Assembly (NCBI RefSeq): GCF_038003525.1 | Contig: NZ_JBBOPI010000001.1 | Span: 859,001 to 923,000, forward strand | Direction of reading: 5' to 3' | Length of the DNA stretch: 64,000 nt | Origin: Solibacillus sp. FSL H8-0538 | GTDB lineage: Bacteria; Bacillota; Bacilli; Bacillales_A; Planococcaceae | Shown here: positions 54,759 to 63,170 of the stretch, piece by piece | Layout: each line of letters opens with the position of its first letter | Position numbering within the stretch: the first letter of the stretch is position 1 | The notes under the pieces: model-generated | Databases searched by the model: none | What the model saw: only the letters and a program-made list of their open reading frames with translations | Told to the model about the DNA's origin: nothing | Position numbers and translations under genes: made by a program

Positions 54759-56663
54759 GTGAGCTCTGTCGCAAAGAAAAAGGGCTTTGGAGCACATGTA
54801 TGGGACTATTTAACAACTGTCGATCATAAGAAAATCGCTATTATGTATTTAGTCGCTGGTACATTGTTCTTCGCTATCGCAGGTTTCGAAGCGTTATTAA
54901 TGCGTGTTCAGTTAATGATCCCAAATAACGATTTCATCTCTGCAGGCCTATTTAACGAATTATTAACAATGCATGGTACGACGATGCTATTCTTAGCAGC
55001 CACGCCATTGCTATTTGCATTTATGAATGCTATTGTCCCACTCCAAATTGGTGCCCGTGACGTAGCGTTTCCATTCTTAAACTCACTAGGATTCTGGTTA
55101 TTCTTCCTAGGAGCTATTTTCCTTCACCTATCATTCTTTATGGGTGGAGCACCGGATGCAGGTTGGACTTCTTATGCATCATTATCTTTATACTCTCCAG
55201 GTCATGGTATTGACTTCTATGTACTTGGTTTACAAATTTCTGGTGCGGGTACGCTAATTTCAGGTATCAACTTCCTTGTAACAATTATTACAATGCGTGC
55301 ACCTGGTATGACATTTATGCGTATGCCATTATTCACTTGGACTTCTATGGTATCAAGTGCATTAATCTTATTCGCATTCCCTCCACTTACAGTTGGTTTA
55401 TTCCTAATGCTAGTGGACCGTATGTTCGGGGCAAACTTCTTCGATCATACAATGGGTGGTAACACAATTATTTGGGAACACTTATTCTGGATCTTTGGTC
55501 ACCCTGAAGTATATATCTTAGTACTACCAGCGTTTGGTTTATTCTCTGAAATTATTCCTGTTTTTGCTCGTAAACGCTTATTCGGATATTCTTCAATGGT
55601 ATTTGCTACAATCTTAATTGGGTTCCTTGGCTTCATGGTATGGGCCCACCATATGTTTACAACGGGTCTTGGCGCGACTGCTAACGCAATCTTCGCTGTA
55701 GCAACAATGGCTATCGCAGTACCAACAGGTATGAAGGTATTTAACTGGATTATGACTATTTGGGGCGGTTCAATTAAAGTTACAGTACCAATGCTTTATG
55801 CGCTTGGTTTCATCCCGTCATTCGTTGCGGGTGGTGTTACAGGGGTAATGCAAGCAACTGCACCTCTTGACTACCAATTACACGATTCTTACTTTATCGT
55901 AGCTCACTTCCACTATGTAATCGTAGGTGGTATCGTAACTGCGTTATTCGGTTCAGCACACTTCTACTGGCCGATTATGTTCAACCGTACTTTAGGTGAA
56001 AAACTAGGCGTACTTACTTTCTGGGTATTCTTCATTGGTTTCCACTTAACGTTCTTCTTACAACATTTCTTAGGTTTAATGGGTATGCCACGTCGTGTAT
56101 TCACATACATGGGCGGCCAAGGCTGGGATTTATTCAACATGATCTCAACTGTTGGTGCAATGATGATGGGTCTAGGCGTAGTTTTACTTGTAATTAATGT
56201 ATTATTATCGATTAAATCAGAACCAGTTAATCGTCGCGATTACTGGGGAGATGGTCGTTCTCTTGAATGGGCATTGGAAACTCCACTACCATTCTATAAT
56301 TTTAAACAAACTCCACTTGTTCGTGGATATGACCCGTATTGGATTGAAAAATCTGAAGGTAACAAAGAGGGTATGGTTTATGCTGAGCCAGTAGGCGAAA
56401 TTCATATGCCAAACAACTCAATTTTACCGTTAGTAATTTCTATCGGTACATTTGTTGCTGCATTCGGTGCACTGTATCACCCGGATGGCGTATCTTGGTC
56501 AATTCCGGTAATCGTAATTGGTCTTGGTATGACTGTTGTGGCTATGATTATTCGTTCTCTTAAAGATGACCACGGTTTCCACGTGCATGTTGAAGAAATC
56601 GAAGCAATCGAAAAAGATTTAGCTGCTTACCGTGCAACAGGTAAAAAAGGAGGTAACAAGTAA
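54759..56663 (+). CDS. ctaD: Cytochrome caa3 oxidase subunit I CtaD
   Basis: A 634-aa heme-copper oxidase core with twelve or more membrane helices. CuB and heme ligands: LTMHGTTM, HPEVYILVLPAFG, HHMFTTG and the pair in HDSYFIVAHFHYV. I take the GTG (MSSVAKKK) because AAGGAGG lies ten bases upstream; the ATG six codons earlier overlaps that site. Reduces O2 to water and pumps protons. Its stop overlaps the start of ctaE (TAATG). Confidence 0.97.
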   Translation: MSSVAKKKGFGAHVWDYLTTVDHKKIAIMYLVAGTLFFAIAGFEALLMRVQLMIPNNDFISAGLFNELLTMHGTTMLFLAATPLLFAFMNAIVPLQIGARDVAFPFLNSLGFWLFFLGAIFLHLSFFMGGAPDAGWTSYASLSLYSPGHGIDFYVLGLQISGAGTLISGINFLVTIITMRAPGMTFMRMPLFTWTSMVSSALILFAFPPLTVGLFLMLVDRMFGANFFDHTMGGNTIIWEHLFWIFGHPEVYILVLPAFGLFSEIIPVFARKRLFGYSSMVFATILIGFLGFMVWAHHMFTTGLGATANAIFAVATMAIAVPTGMKVFNWIMTIWGGSIKVTVPMLYALGFIPSFVAGGVTGVMQATAPLDYQLHDSYFIVAHFHYVIVGGIVTALFGSAHFYWPIMFNRTLGEKLGVLTFWVFFIGFHLTFFLQHFLGLMGMPRRVFTYMGGQGWDLFNMISTVGAMMMGLGVVLLVINVLLSIKSEPVNRRDYWGDGRSLEWALETPLPFYNFKQTPLVRGYDPYWIEKSEGNKEGMVYAEPVGEIHMPNNSILPLVISIGTFVAAFGALYHPDGVSWSIPVIVIGLGMTVVAMIIRSLKDDHGFHVHVEEIEAIEKDLAAYRATGKKGGNK

Positions 56664-57289
56664 TGGATTTCAATACTAAATACACTCCTCAAACTTGGCC
56701 GAAGCACCCGGAACAAGCTACACAGGAAGGGAAAAATAAAGTCGTTGGATTTTGGATTTTCCTTGCTTGTGAGGTCGTTCTATTCGCAAGTCTATTTGCA
56801 ACTTACCTAGCACTTAAAAATAAAGGTCCAGCTGGTATGGAATTCTCAACACAAAGCTTATTCGAGCTTCCACTAGCATTCATGATGACAATGTTACTAT
56901 TAACGTCATCTTTAACGTCAGTTTATGCAATGTACCATATGAAGAACTATAACTTTAAAGGTATGCAAACTTGGTTAGCAATTACAGTTATTTTAGGTTT
57001 AGGGTTCTTAGGCTTAGAAATTTATGAGTTTAACCACTATGTACACATCGGGTTTGGTTATACTCAATCTGCGTTCTCTTCTGCGTTCTTTACGCTAGTA
57101 GGTACACACGGTCTTCACGTAATTATCGGTTTAGTGTGGTTTATCTTATTAATCACACGTAATGCGAAACGTGGACTTAACCTTTACAACGCACCGAAGT
57201 ACTTTATCGCTTCACTATACTGGCACTTTATTGACGTTGTTTGGGTATTCATCTTCACAGTAGTTTACTTGATGGGAGTGTTGGGATAA
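56663..57289 (+). CDS. ctaE: Cytochrome caa3 oxidase subunit III CtaE
   Basis: A 208-aa membrane protein with five helices, including the conserved SAFFTLVGTHGLHVIIGL and LYWHFIDVVWVFIFTVVYL. Structural subunit that stabilises subunit I. Coupled to ctaD by a one-base overlap and to ctaF two bases later. Confidence 0.96.
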   Translation: MDFNTKYTPQTWPKHPEQATQEGKNKVVGFWIFLACEVVLFASLFATYLALKNKGPAGMEFSTQSLFELPLAFMMTMLLLTSSLTSVYAMYHMKNYNFKGMQTWLAITVILGLGFLGLEIYEFNHYVHIGFGYTQSAFSSAFFTLVGTHGLHVIIGLVWFILLITRNAKRGLNLYNAPKYFIASLYWHFIDVVWVFIFTVVYLMGVLG

Positions 57290-57290
57290 T

Positions 57291-57632
57291 ATGTCACAAG
57301 AAGCTCACGTAGAAACTCGTACACAAGCACAATACGAATATGACCGTCATCATAATAAGGTTCATATGCGTAAACAAGTAGTAAACTTTGCGATTATGAT
57401 TTTATTAACATTCATTGCGTTTACTACGGTGGTAGCTGGCTTCTCAGCTACATTTATCTTGCCACTAATTTTATTATTAGCAGGCATTCAAGTAGTTTTA
57501 CAACTGTATGCTTTCATGCATATGGAAGATCGAGAAATGCACATGATCGGGGTTATTGAATTCTTCATGTGGAGCGGTATATTCATCGCGTTAACATTCT
57601 TTGTTGCGTTCACTACTATTATTTGGTGGTAA
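57291..57632 (+). CDS. ctaF: Cytochrome caa3 oxidase subunit IV CtaF
   Basis: A 113-aa protein with a polar N-terminus and three membrane helices (about 32-50, 52-72, 88-112). Matches the small subunit IV (COX4 pro) of Bacillus caa3 oxidase. Last gene before the operon terminator. Confidence 0.94.
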   Translation: MSQEAHVETRTQAQYEYDRHHNKVHMRKQVVNFAIMILLTFIAFTTVVAGFSATFILPLILLLAGIQVVLQLYAFMHMEDREMHMIGVIEFFMWSGIFIALTFFVAFTTIIWW

Positions 57633-57638
57633 TACTTA

Positions 57639-57677
57639 AAAAAACGTCTCTGGCTGAGCCAGAGACGGTTTTTTTAT
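57639..57677 (+). terminator. Terminator after ctaF
   Basis: Stem CGTCTCTGGCT / AGCCAGAGACG-like with A-run before and T8 after. It separates ctaBCDEF from ctaG. Confidence 0.88.
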
Positions 57678-57789
57678 AATTCAACAGCAAAAATATGTTT
57701 CTTGAGCACAATTGTCATACTTCGTTCATTGAAGTTACTATGTAAGAACTCTATAATAGTAGTACTGAAGTTAAAAGGAGCACGAGTAT

Positions 57790-58704
57790 ATGCCGCTAAG
57801 TATATTTGGTTTTCAAGCATTATGGAGCCCATATTTAATGGGAGTCATTGTATTTTTAACAGTGCTTTATTTTCTAGTAACAAAAACTTGGAGAAAAGAT
57901 TTCCAAGTAAGTGAGCCATTAAAGAAAAGTGAAGCAGCCTATTTCTTAATTGGGATGATAACTTTATATATAGTAAAAGGTTCTCCGATTGATTTATTAG
58001 GACATATTATGTTTACATGGCATATGGTACAAATGGCGTTGTTATTACTTCTTGTCCCAGTATTCCTGATTAAAGGAATTCCGCCGTGGGTATGGAAGGT
58101 CATTGTGGAAGCGCCATTTATTAATAAAGTAATGAAAGTATTTACCCAACCACTTTTTGCAATATTATTATTTGTTGGTTTATTTTCTTTTTACCATTTG
58201 CCATCAGTATTTGATACGATTAAATTAGACGAGACTTTACATGGCTTATATACTTTTATTTTATTTTTATCAGCTGTAAATATGTATTGGCCATTATTGA
58301 ATAATGTTGAAGGTCAACATCAATTAAAAAATATTCATAAACTTGGATATATTGCAGCAAATGCTGTATTAATTACACCGGCATGTGCTTTGATTATTTT
58401 TGCATCACATCCGCTGTATGGAACTTATAGTGATTCAGAAATGTGGCTAAAGGCGATGGAGCTTTGTGTACCAGCTTCCACATTATCTGGATTGTCATTA
58501 TCTGGTCCGGAGTTGTTTTCAAACATGAGTCTTGTTTCAGATCAGCAAGTGGGCGGCGTTCTAATGAAAATCATCCAAGAAATTATTTTTGGGGTTATTT
58601 TATTCAAAGTATTCAGGAAATGGTGGAATACGGAGCGTGCTAACCAAGATGAAATTACCGCAGACGCATTAAGGGAATTCCAAAAGAAATCAACAGTTCA
58701 ATAA
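57790..58704 (+). CDS. ctaG: Cytochrome c oxidase assembly factor CtaG
   Basis: A 304-aa membrane protein with seven or more helices, of the caa3_CtaG family (FTWHMVQMALLLLLVPVFLIKG, VNMYWPLLNN). Needed for CuB insertion or assembly of caa3 oxidase in B. subtilis. AAAGGAGCA lies before the ATG. Confidence 0.95.
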   Translation: MPLSIFGFQALWSPYLMGVIVFLTVLYFLVTKTWRKDFQVSEPLKKSEAAYFLIGMITLYIVKGSPIDLLGHIMFTWHMVQMALLLLLVPVFLIKGIPPWVWKVIVEAPFINKVMKVFTQPLFAILLFVGLFSFYHLPSVFDTIKLDETLHGLYTFILFLSAVNMYWPLLNNVEGQHQLKNIHKLGYIAANAVLITPACALIIFASHPLYGTYSDSEMWLKAMELCVPASTLSGLSLSGPELFSNMSLVSDQQVGGVLMKIIQEIIFGVILFKVFRKWWNTERANQDEITADALREFQKKSTVQ

Positions 58705-58733
58705 TATAAAATAAAGAGATAGGGGAATTGTCA

Positions 58734-59195
58734 ATGGGAGTACCTATATTACCTACAATTAGTACAGCATTCATCGTAATCAGTGCAGTTTTAGTAGCAA
58801 TTGGTTGGGGGCTTATTTTTAAAAGGAAAATCGAAGCACATAAAAAAGTAATGTTAGCTGCAGGCGTATCGGCACTTATTTTCTTTATTATTTACGCTTC
58901 TCGTACGGTTTTTATCGGCAATACTGCGTTTGGTGGACCAGATGAATTAAAAGGTTATTATACATTTTTCTTAGTGTTCCATATTACTTTAGCAACAGTA
59001 GGGGCCGTGTTTGGGATTGTAAGTATTTTAACGGGCTTAAAAACTAATTTAAAAATTCACCGGAGAATTGGACCGATTACTAGTATTATTTGGTTTTTCG
59101 TAGCGATTACAGGTGTAATGGTATATTCTCTTCTTTATGTAATTTATGAAGGCGGAGAAACAACTTCTGTATTTAAAGCGATATTAGGCTTTTAA
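58734..59195 (+). CDS. ctaM: DUF420 membrane protein (CtaM/YozB-like)
   Basis: A 153-aa protein with four membrane helices. The DUF420 blocks YTFFLVFHITLATVGAVFGI and HRRIGPITSIIW hold conserved histidines. In S. aureus CtaM is needed for heme-copper oxidase maturation, in accord with its place after ctaG here. ATG at 58734 has AGGGGA at good spacing; a TTG two codons earlier is too near. Confidence 0.88.
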   Translation: MGVPILPTISTAFIVISAVLVAIGWGLIFKRKIEAHKKVMLAAGVSALIFFIIYASRTVFIGNTAFGGPDELKGYYTFFLVFHITLATVGAVFGIVSILTGLKTNLKIHRRIGPITSIIWFFVAITGVMVYSLLYVIYEGGETTSVFKAILGF

Positions 59196-59197
59196 TA

Positions 59198-59242
59198 AAA
59201 AGGCTTCCACTCGATTGTTGATCGAAACGTGGAAGCCTTTTT
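59198..59242 (+). terminator. Terminator after the DUF420 gene
   Basis: Stem AAAAAGGCTTCCAC / GTGGAAGCCTTTTT with 17-base loop that itself pairs TCGAT/ATCGA. Confidence 0.85.
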
Positions 59243-59246
59243 ATTT

Positions 59247-59297
59247 GGTTAAGAAAAACATCTCTCACCCTTATTTTGAGCCAAGGATACCTTTCTA
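59247..59297. repeat. Degenerate copy D of the dispersed two-hairpin repeat
   Basis: AAGAAAAACATCTCTCACCC then TTATTTTGAGCC and CCTTTCTAA follow copies A-C at many positions but the second stem is mostly lost. Confidence 0.4.
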
Positions 59298-59309
59298 ATA
59301 TGTAGTGAA

Positions 59310-59341
59310 AATAAAAAAGCTGGGCAGTCCAGCTTTTTTAA
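59310..59341. terminator. Bidirectional terminator before the YugN-like gene
   Basis: Stem AAAAAAGCTGG / CCAGCTTTTTT with a five-base loop. Confidence 0.85.
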
Positions 59342-59346
59342 TACGA

Positions 59347-59703
59347 TTAAATGCCGTATTCAGTAAGTTCTTTACGAACGTTTGATAAAATGGCTTCGCA
59401 ATCTTTTACAAGGTGTGCTGGGAATACTTCGTTATCGTATTCCACGCCATGTGGATAATAGTATTTACCTATTGCAGGTTTGTTAATGTTTAAAGTAGCA
59501 TCGTGAGCACCTACATCACCAGATACAGCGTTACAGAACACGCGTAAATAGAAACGGCCTTCACGTACGTCAAAACGACGGTCAAAAGTCATACGGTCAT
59601 AATCCCATCCACCGTGACATTCTAATCCGAATTTACGCATTACAGTGGCAAGAACTTCTTGATCAACTTTAACTTCTTCAAGTTGTGTGTTTTCAAAATA
59701 CAT
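59347..59703 (-). CDS. YugN-like family protein (YlbA position)
   Basis: A 118-aa protein with a central block WDYDRMTFDRRFDVREGRFY and the C-terminal block YYPHGVEYDNEVFPAHLV, as in the YugN-like family. Function unknown. Start at MYFENTQLEEV is set by AAAGGAGGA; an upstream frame lacks support. In B. subtilis ylbA occupies this place after ctaG. Confidence 0.87.
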   Translation of the reverse strand: MYFENTQLEEVKVDQEVLATVMRKFGLECHGGWDYDRMTFDRRFDVREGRFYLRVFCNAVSGDVGAHDATLNINKPAIGKYYYPHGVEYDNEVFPAHLVKDCEAILSNVRKELTEYGI

Positions 59704-59852
59704 TGATTTATCCTCCTTTAGCAAATCGTACATAAGTATACGCTCAATTTTAATAATAGAGCAAATTGCCCTTTGTTGCAATGACAACATTGTGTCAAGG
59801 CAACTTCAATTGCTATAATTATAACTAATAGAATGTATAGAAGGAGGTACGA

Positions 59853-60926
59853 ATGAAAACACTTTTCCGCATCCTTATTGTGGCTACTTTTCTTGGCATC
59901 ATTTACTATTATTCAAATGATGCAAAAAATGAGTATGACTTATTAGAAGGACCGAATCAAACGTTACAAGCAATTCCAAAATTGGATTATACTGACCTTG
60001 ATGAGGAAGCAATCCCGCGTCCTAAAACGGGAATTTCTACGCTAATTGATACTTCAAGCGATGAGATCGTAGCGCGTTACGGGACACCAAGTCGTATAGA
60101 TATCACTTCATATGGTTATGAGTGGTGGGTATATAACGAAACTGGGAATTTTTTAATGGTTGGCGTATGGGATGGGATCGTAACACAACTGTATACGAAT
60201 GAGGAGTCCATTGATGTGGCGCCGTATTCGATTGGTCAAACGCTCAATGATATTTATCGCATGACGATTTTCGAGTCAGAGGTCACAGTAAAGGTCGATG
60301 ATAATGTGTATATGTTTAGTATGAATGAAGAGGATATGCAGAGTCGAATTTTAGTGGAATATGAAGGGGTTTATGCACAGTTATACATAGATTATGAGTC
60401 GCAAAAGTTGAGCGGTATTCGTTTTATGAATGGTCAAACACTGGCGATGCATCAGCCGTATGAACTGCAATTTGTAGGAGATTTAATCGAGTCGCCAACA
60501 CCATCTAGCTTTTTACAAATGGAAATTAATTTAGCAAATGCCAATCAATTAGCAGATCTAGTCAATGCGTATCGCACGAAGATGGATCTTCCTAAATTGA
60601 CGCAGCTTAATAGTTTAAACTTTCTTGCAAGTGCACATAGTGAGGATATGTTTTTAGAAAATTTTGTCTCACACAATTCACCAACGTACGGTTCCTTAAC
60701 GGATCGCTTAGACAGTCAACAAATTGAATATGAGTTATCTGCAGAAAATCTGGCTACAGGTTATTTGGATGTCATCGAAGTCGTCCATGGTTGGATGAAT
60801 TCAACAGATCATCGTGAAGTCATGTTTGACGAAGCATACACACACATTGGCTCAGGTGCGTTTGTGAATTATTATACCCAAGTTTATATTGAGAAAAAAT
60901 TGACTGAAGCCTCGCTGATTCAATGA
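59853..60926 (+). CDS. ylbC: CAP-domain protein YlbC
   Basis: A 357-aa exported or membrane-anchored protein with an N-terminal hydrophobic segment (5-22), a CAP-associated N-terminal domain (about 60-200) and a SCP/PR1-like CAP domain (about 230-345: LVNAYRTKMDLPKL, SAHSEDMFLENFVSHNSP, ENLATGY, HREVMFDEAYTHIG). Catalytic-type His and Glu residues of CAP domains are kept. Matches the B. subtilis YlbC architecture and position. AGAAGGAGGT upstream of ATG. Confidence 0.92.
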   Translation: MKTLFRILIVATFLGIIYYYSNDAKNEYDLLEGPNQTLQAIPKLDYTDLDEEAIPRPKTGISTLIDTSSDEIVARYGTPSRIDITSYGYEWWVYNETGNFLMVGVWDGIVTQLYTNEESIDVAPYSIGQTLNDIYRMTIFESEVTVKVDDNVYMFSMNEEDMQSRILVEYEGVYAQLYIDYESQKLSGIRFMNGQTLAMHQPYELQFVGDLIESPTPSSFLQMEINLANANQLADLVNAYRTKMDLPKLTQLNSLNFLASAHSEDMFLENFVSHNSPTYGSLTDRLDSQQIEYELSAENLATGYLDVIEVVHGWMNSTDHREVMFDEAYTHIGSGAFVNYYTQVYIEKKLTEASLIQ

Positions 60927-60931
60927 GAAAG

Positions 60932-60971
60932 ACATTTGCAAAAGGGATTTTTTCTTTTGTAAACGTTTTTT
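60932..60971 (+). terminator. Terminator after ylbC
   Basis: Imperfect stem ACATTTGCAAAAG / CTTTTGTAAACGT with T6. Confidence 0.7.
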
Positions 60972-60995
60972 ACTGTGGCATGACAGACACTTTCC

Positions 60996-61003
60996 CATAT
61001 AGT
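60996..61003 (+). promoter_or_regulatory. Sporulation-type -10 element (CATATAGT) before the murE paralogue
   Basis: CATATAGT matches the sigma-E -10 consensus CATACAnT at all but one fixed position and the sigma-K form CATAnnnTA completely. It lies 18 bases before the chosen start. The -35 match is weak, so this is a lead only. Confidence 0.35.
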
Positions 61004-61021
61004 AAGTAGAGGAGAGTGGAT

Positions 61022-62494
61022 GTGCAGTTAGCAGAACTCATCAAAGATTGGCCATGCACAGTGAAGGGCTCCGTTCGCGTAGACGTTAAACGAGTTGAAG
61101 ATGATGCGAGGGAAGTTCAGCCAGGGGATTTATTTGTTGCACGAAAGGGAAGACATAATAACGGCGCTGAGTTTATTCATCAGGCACTCGCTAGGGGAGC
61201 AAGTGGTATCGTCGTTGAAGATGAATTAAAGCTTGACCAACTTATTGCTCCTGTGCCGATTATATGGGTGCCAAATGTATTGAAGTTTATTTCGTTCGCC
61301 AGTGCCAAGCTACTTCATTTCCCATCTGAAGCATTGCAAGTTGTTGCGGTAACAGGGACGAATGGTAAAACAACCGTTACACATTTTATAGGGCAAATCT
61401 TGCAAAAGCTACATAAAAAAACAATGGTTATTGGCACAAACGGGGTTTATTTACAAGGAGAGCGCACAACTCATCAACTAGAGTCACTGACAACGTTACA
61501 ACCAAAACAGTTGCATCGATTATTGCAAGAAGCGGTATATCAAGATGTTGAATATGTCATTCTAGAAGCTTCTTCAATGGGGCTTGCAACGCATCGACTG
61601 GATCACTGCCATATTACAACTGGGGTCTATTTGAATTTGTCTGAGGACCATATTGAGGACCATAAAAGCTTTGAAAATTATAAACTTGCTAAGCAACAGC
61701 TTGCCAAATTAAGTGATCAGCTCGTTTTAAATGGCGATGATGCTTTTTGTCGTTCCATCGGTGTACTGTCGAAAAAAAAGAAACACTATTTCGGCTGTGG
61801 CAACCGAGTAGATGTACAGCTCCAACTCATTACAGAAGAAGAGGGCTTTTCTACATGCTGTATACAAACGGAACAACAAGAAAAAGTCGTTACATTCCCG
61901 GTAATGGGTGATTATCAGCGCTCGAATATGCTAGCAGCGATTACGACGGTCTGTACGCTCGGATTTCCGTTTGCGGATGTGTGTAATGTCGCGCAGCATA
62001 TAACATTACCTGAAGGACGTATGCAACGGATAAAGAATGATATCGGCCTTACGATTTTAATTGACTACGCCCATACAGCAGAGGCGCTCCGTGCGGTATT
62101 GCAAGTCGTACGGAAACAAGCAAAAAATAAAGTAATAGTAGTATTTAGTTGCGGTGGAGAACGAGATCAACAAAAAAGAGCCAAAATGGGTATGGTTGCC
62201 TCCACATTTGCCGATTTTATTTATTTAACAACAGATAATCCCCGAGGCGAATCACCAGTAAAAATTAACGAGCAAATTCAAGAAGGGTTTTCAGCTAACC
62301 AGGCATTTGACGTGGAATTAGACCGTAAGAATGCCATTAGAAAAGCACTGGAGCTTGCGAAAGCGGGTGATACTGTTGTGATTATCGGAAAAGGGCATGA
62401 ACGAACACAAACAATTAGTGGGCGTACGTTACCATTTTCAGATTATGACTGTGTGCAGAACGTGCTACGAACGTCGCTAAATTACGAAAAATGA
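61022..62494 (+). CDS. Mur ligase, MurE paralogue with DNPR motif
   Basis: A 490-aa UDP-MurNAc-tripeptide synthetase-like enzyme. Features: N-terminal UDP-binding domain, ATP site GTNGKTT (112-118), YKLAK (carbamylated Lys region), central domain ending DYAHTAEAL, and C-terminal domain with DNPR (405-408) then GKGHERTQ. DNPR is the residue set that selects meso-diaminopimelate. It lies between ylbC and ylbF, away from a division-cell wall cluster. The GTG at 61022 is seven bases from GGAG; a GTG two codons earlier is too near. A role in making mDAP peptidoglycan is inferred; see findings. Confidence 0.88.
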   Translation: MQLAELIKDWPCTVKGSVRVDVKRVEDDAREVQPGDLFVARKGRHNNGAEFIHQALARGASGIVVEDELKLDQLIAPVPIIWVPNVLKFISFASAKLLHFPSEALQVVAVTGTNGKTTVTHFIGQILQKLHKKTMVIGTNGVYLQGERTTHQLESLTTLQPKQLHRLLQEAVYQDVEYVILEASSMGLATHRLDHCHITTGVYLNLSEDHIEDHKSFENYKLAKQQLAKLSDQLVLNGDDAFCRSIGVLSKKKKHYFGCGNRVDVQLQLITEEEGFSTCCIQTEQQEKVVTFPVMGDYQRSNMLAAITTVCTLGFPFADVCNVAQHITLPEGRMQRIKNDIGLTILIDYAHTAEALRAVLQVVRKQAKNKVIVVFSCGGERDQQKRAKMGMVASTFADFIYLTTDNPRGESPVKINEQIQEGFSANQAFDVELDRKNAIRKALELAKAGDTVVIIGKGHERTQTISGRTLPFSDYDCVQNVLRTSLNYEK

Positions 62495-62580
62495 AAATGT
62501 AGCTATATGTGCGAGGAAGACAAAATAACAAATTTATTATAGTTTCTGTTATGATAGTGTCAGATTGGAGGAATTTACAA

Positions 62581-63026
62581 TGCTAATGACTTCTGAATGG
62601 GCTATTATTTTAGATGAGGTCGATGAATTAAGTAACATGATTCTTTCTTCTGAGCAGGCGCATAGTTTGCGTCATGCATATACGGCCGTTTATAAGGATG
62701 AAGAGCTCGCAGTGGAAATTGCTGCTTTTCAAAGGATGAAGGATCACTATGAGGATGTACAACGCTTCGGGAAATATCACCCGGACTATCATACAATCAT
62801 GAAAAAGATTCGCGAGCAAAAGCGTGCGCTTGATTTAAATGAACGCGTCGCCGCTTTAAAAATTGCGGAAAATGATTATCAAGATTTGTTAGATGAGGTT
62901 AGCTTATTAATTGGGCGTTCAGTATCTGATGCTGTTAAAGTTCCGGTAAGCAATCCGTTTTTTGCAAGCAGTGGTTCTTGTGGCACAGGTTGCGGCACAG
63001 GCGGCGGCTGTTCTTGCTCGTCATAA
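62581..63026 (+). CDS. ylbF: YlbF (RicF), iron-sulfur subunit of the Y-complex
   Basis: A 148-aa helical protein of the YlbF/YmcA family (LSSEQAHSLRHAYTAVYKDE) with a cysteine-rich tail SCGTGCGTGGGCSCSS holding four Cys. In B. subtilis the YlbF-YmcA-YaaT complex binds [4Fe-4S] clusters, and YlbF cysteines take part. The complex guides RNase Y in mRNA maturation and is needed for competence, sporulation and biofilm. Start ATG after TTGGAGGA; a longer frame is possible. Confidence 0.93.
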
Positions 63027-63037
63027 TTTAATGAAAA

Positions 63038-63082
63038 TGGCTGTGCCAAAAGTGAAATTTCCACTTTTGACGCAGGCATTTT
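63038..63082 (+). terminator. Terminator after ylbF, copy 3 of the repeated hairpin
   Basis: Stem GGCTGTGCCAAAAGTG / CACTTTTGACGCAGGC (imperfect) with T7. Same core as at 19803 and 44899. Confidence 0.75.
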
Positions 63083-63110
63083 TTTAGATAAGAAACCATA
63101 ACTTTTTAGG

Positions 63111-63166
63111 AATATCTAGGCATTCTCGGCCAGCGCTTGTCGCATACAAACGGGCGCGAATGTGCT
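63111..63166. repeat. Truncated relative of the GC-rich repeat
   Basis: Shares TCTAGGC, CCAGCGC, TTGTCG and CGGGCGC in the same order as the longer repeat at 16797. Confidence 0.4.
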
Positions 63167-63170
63167 TTTC

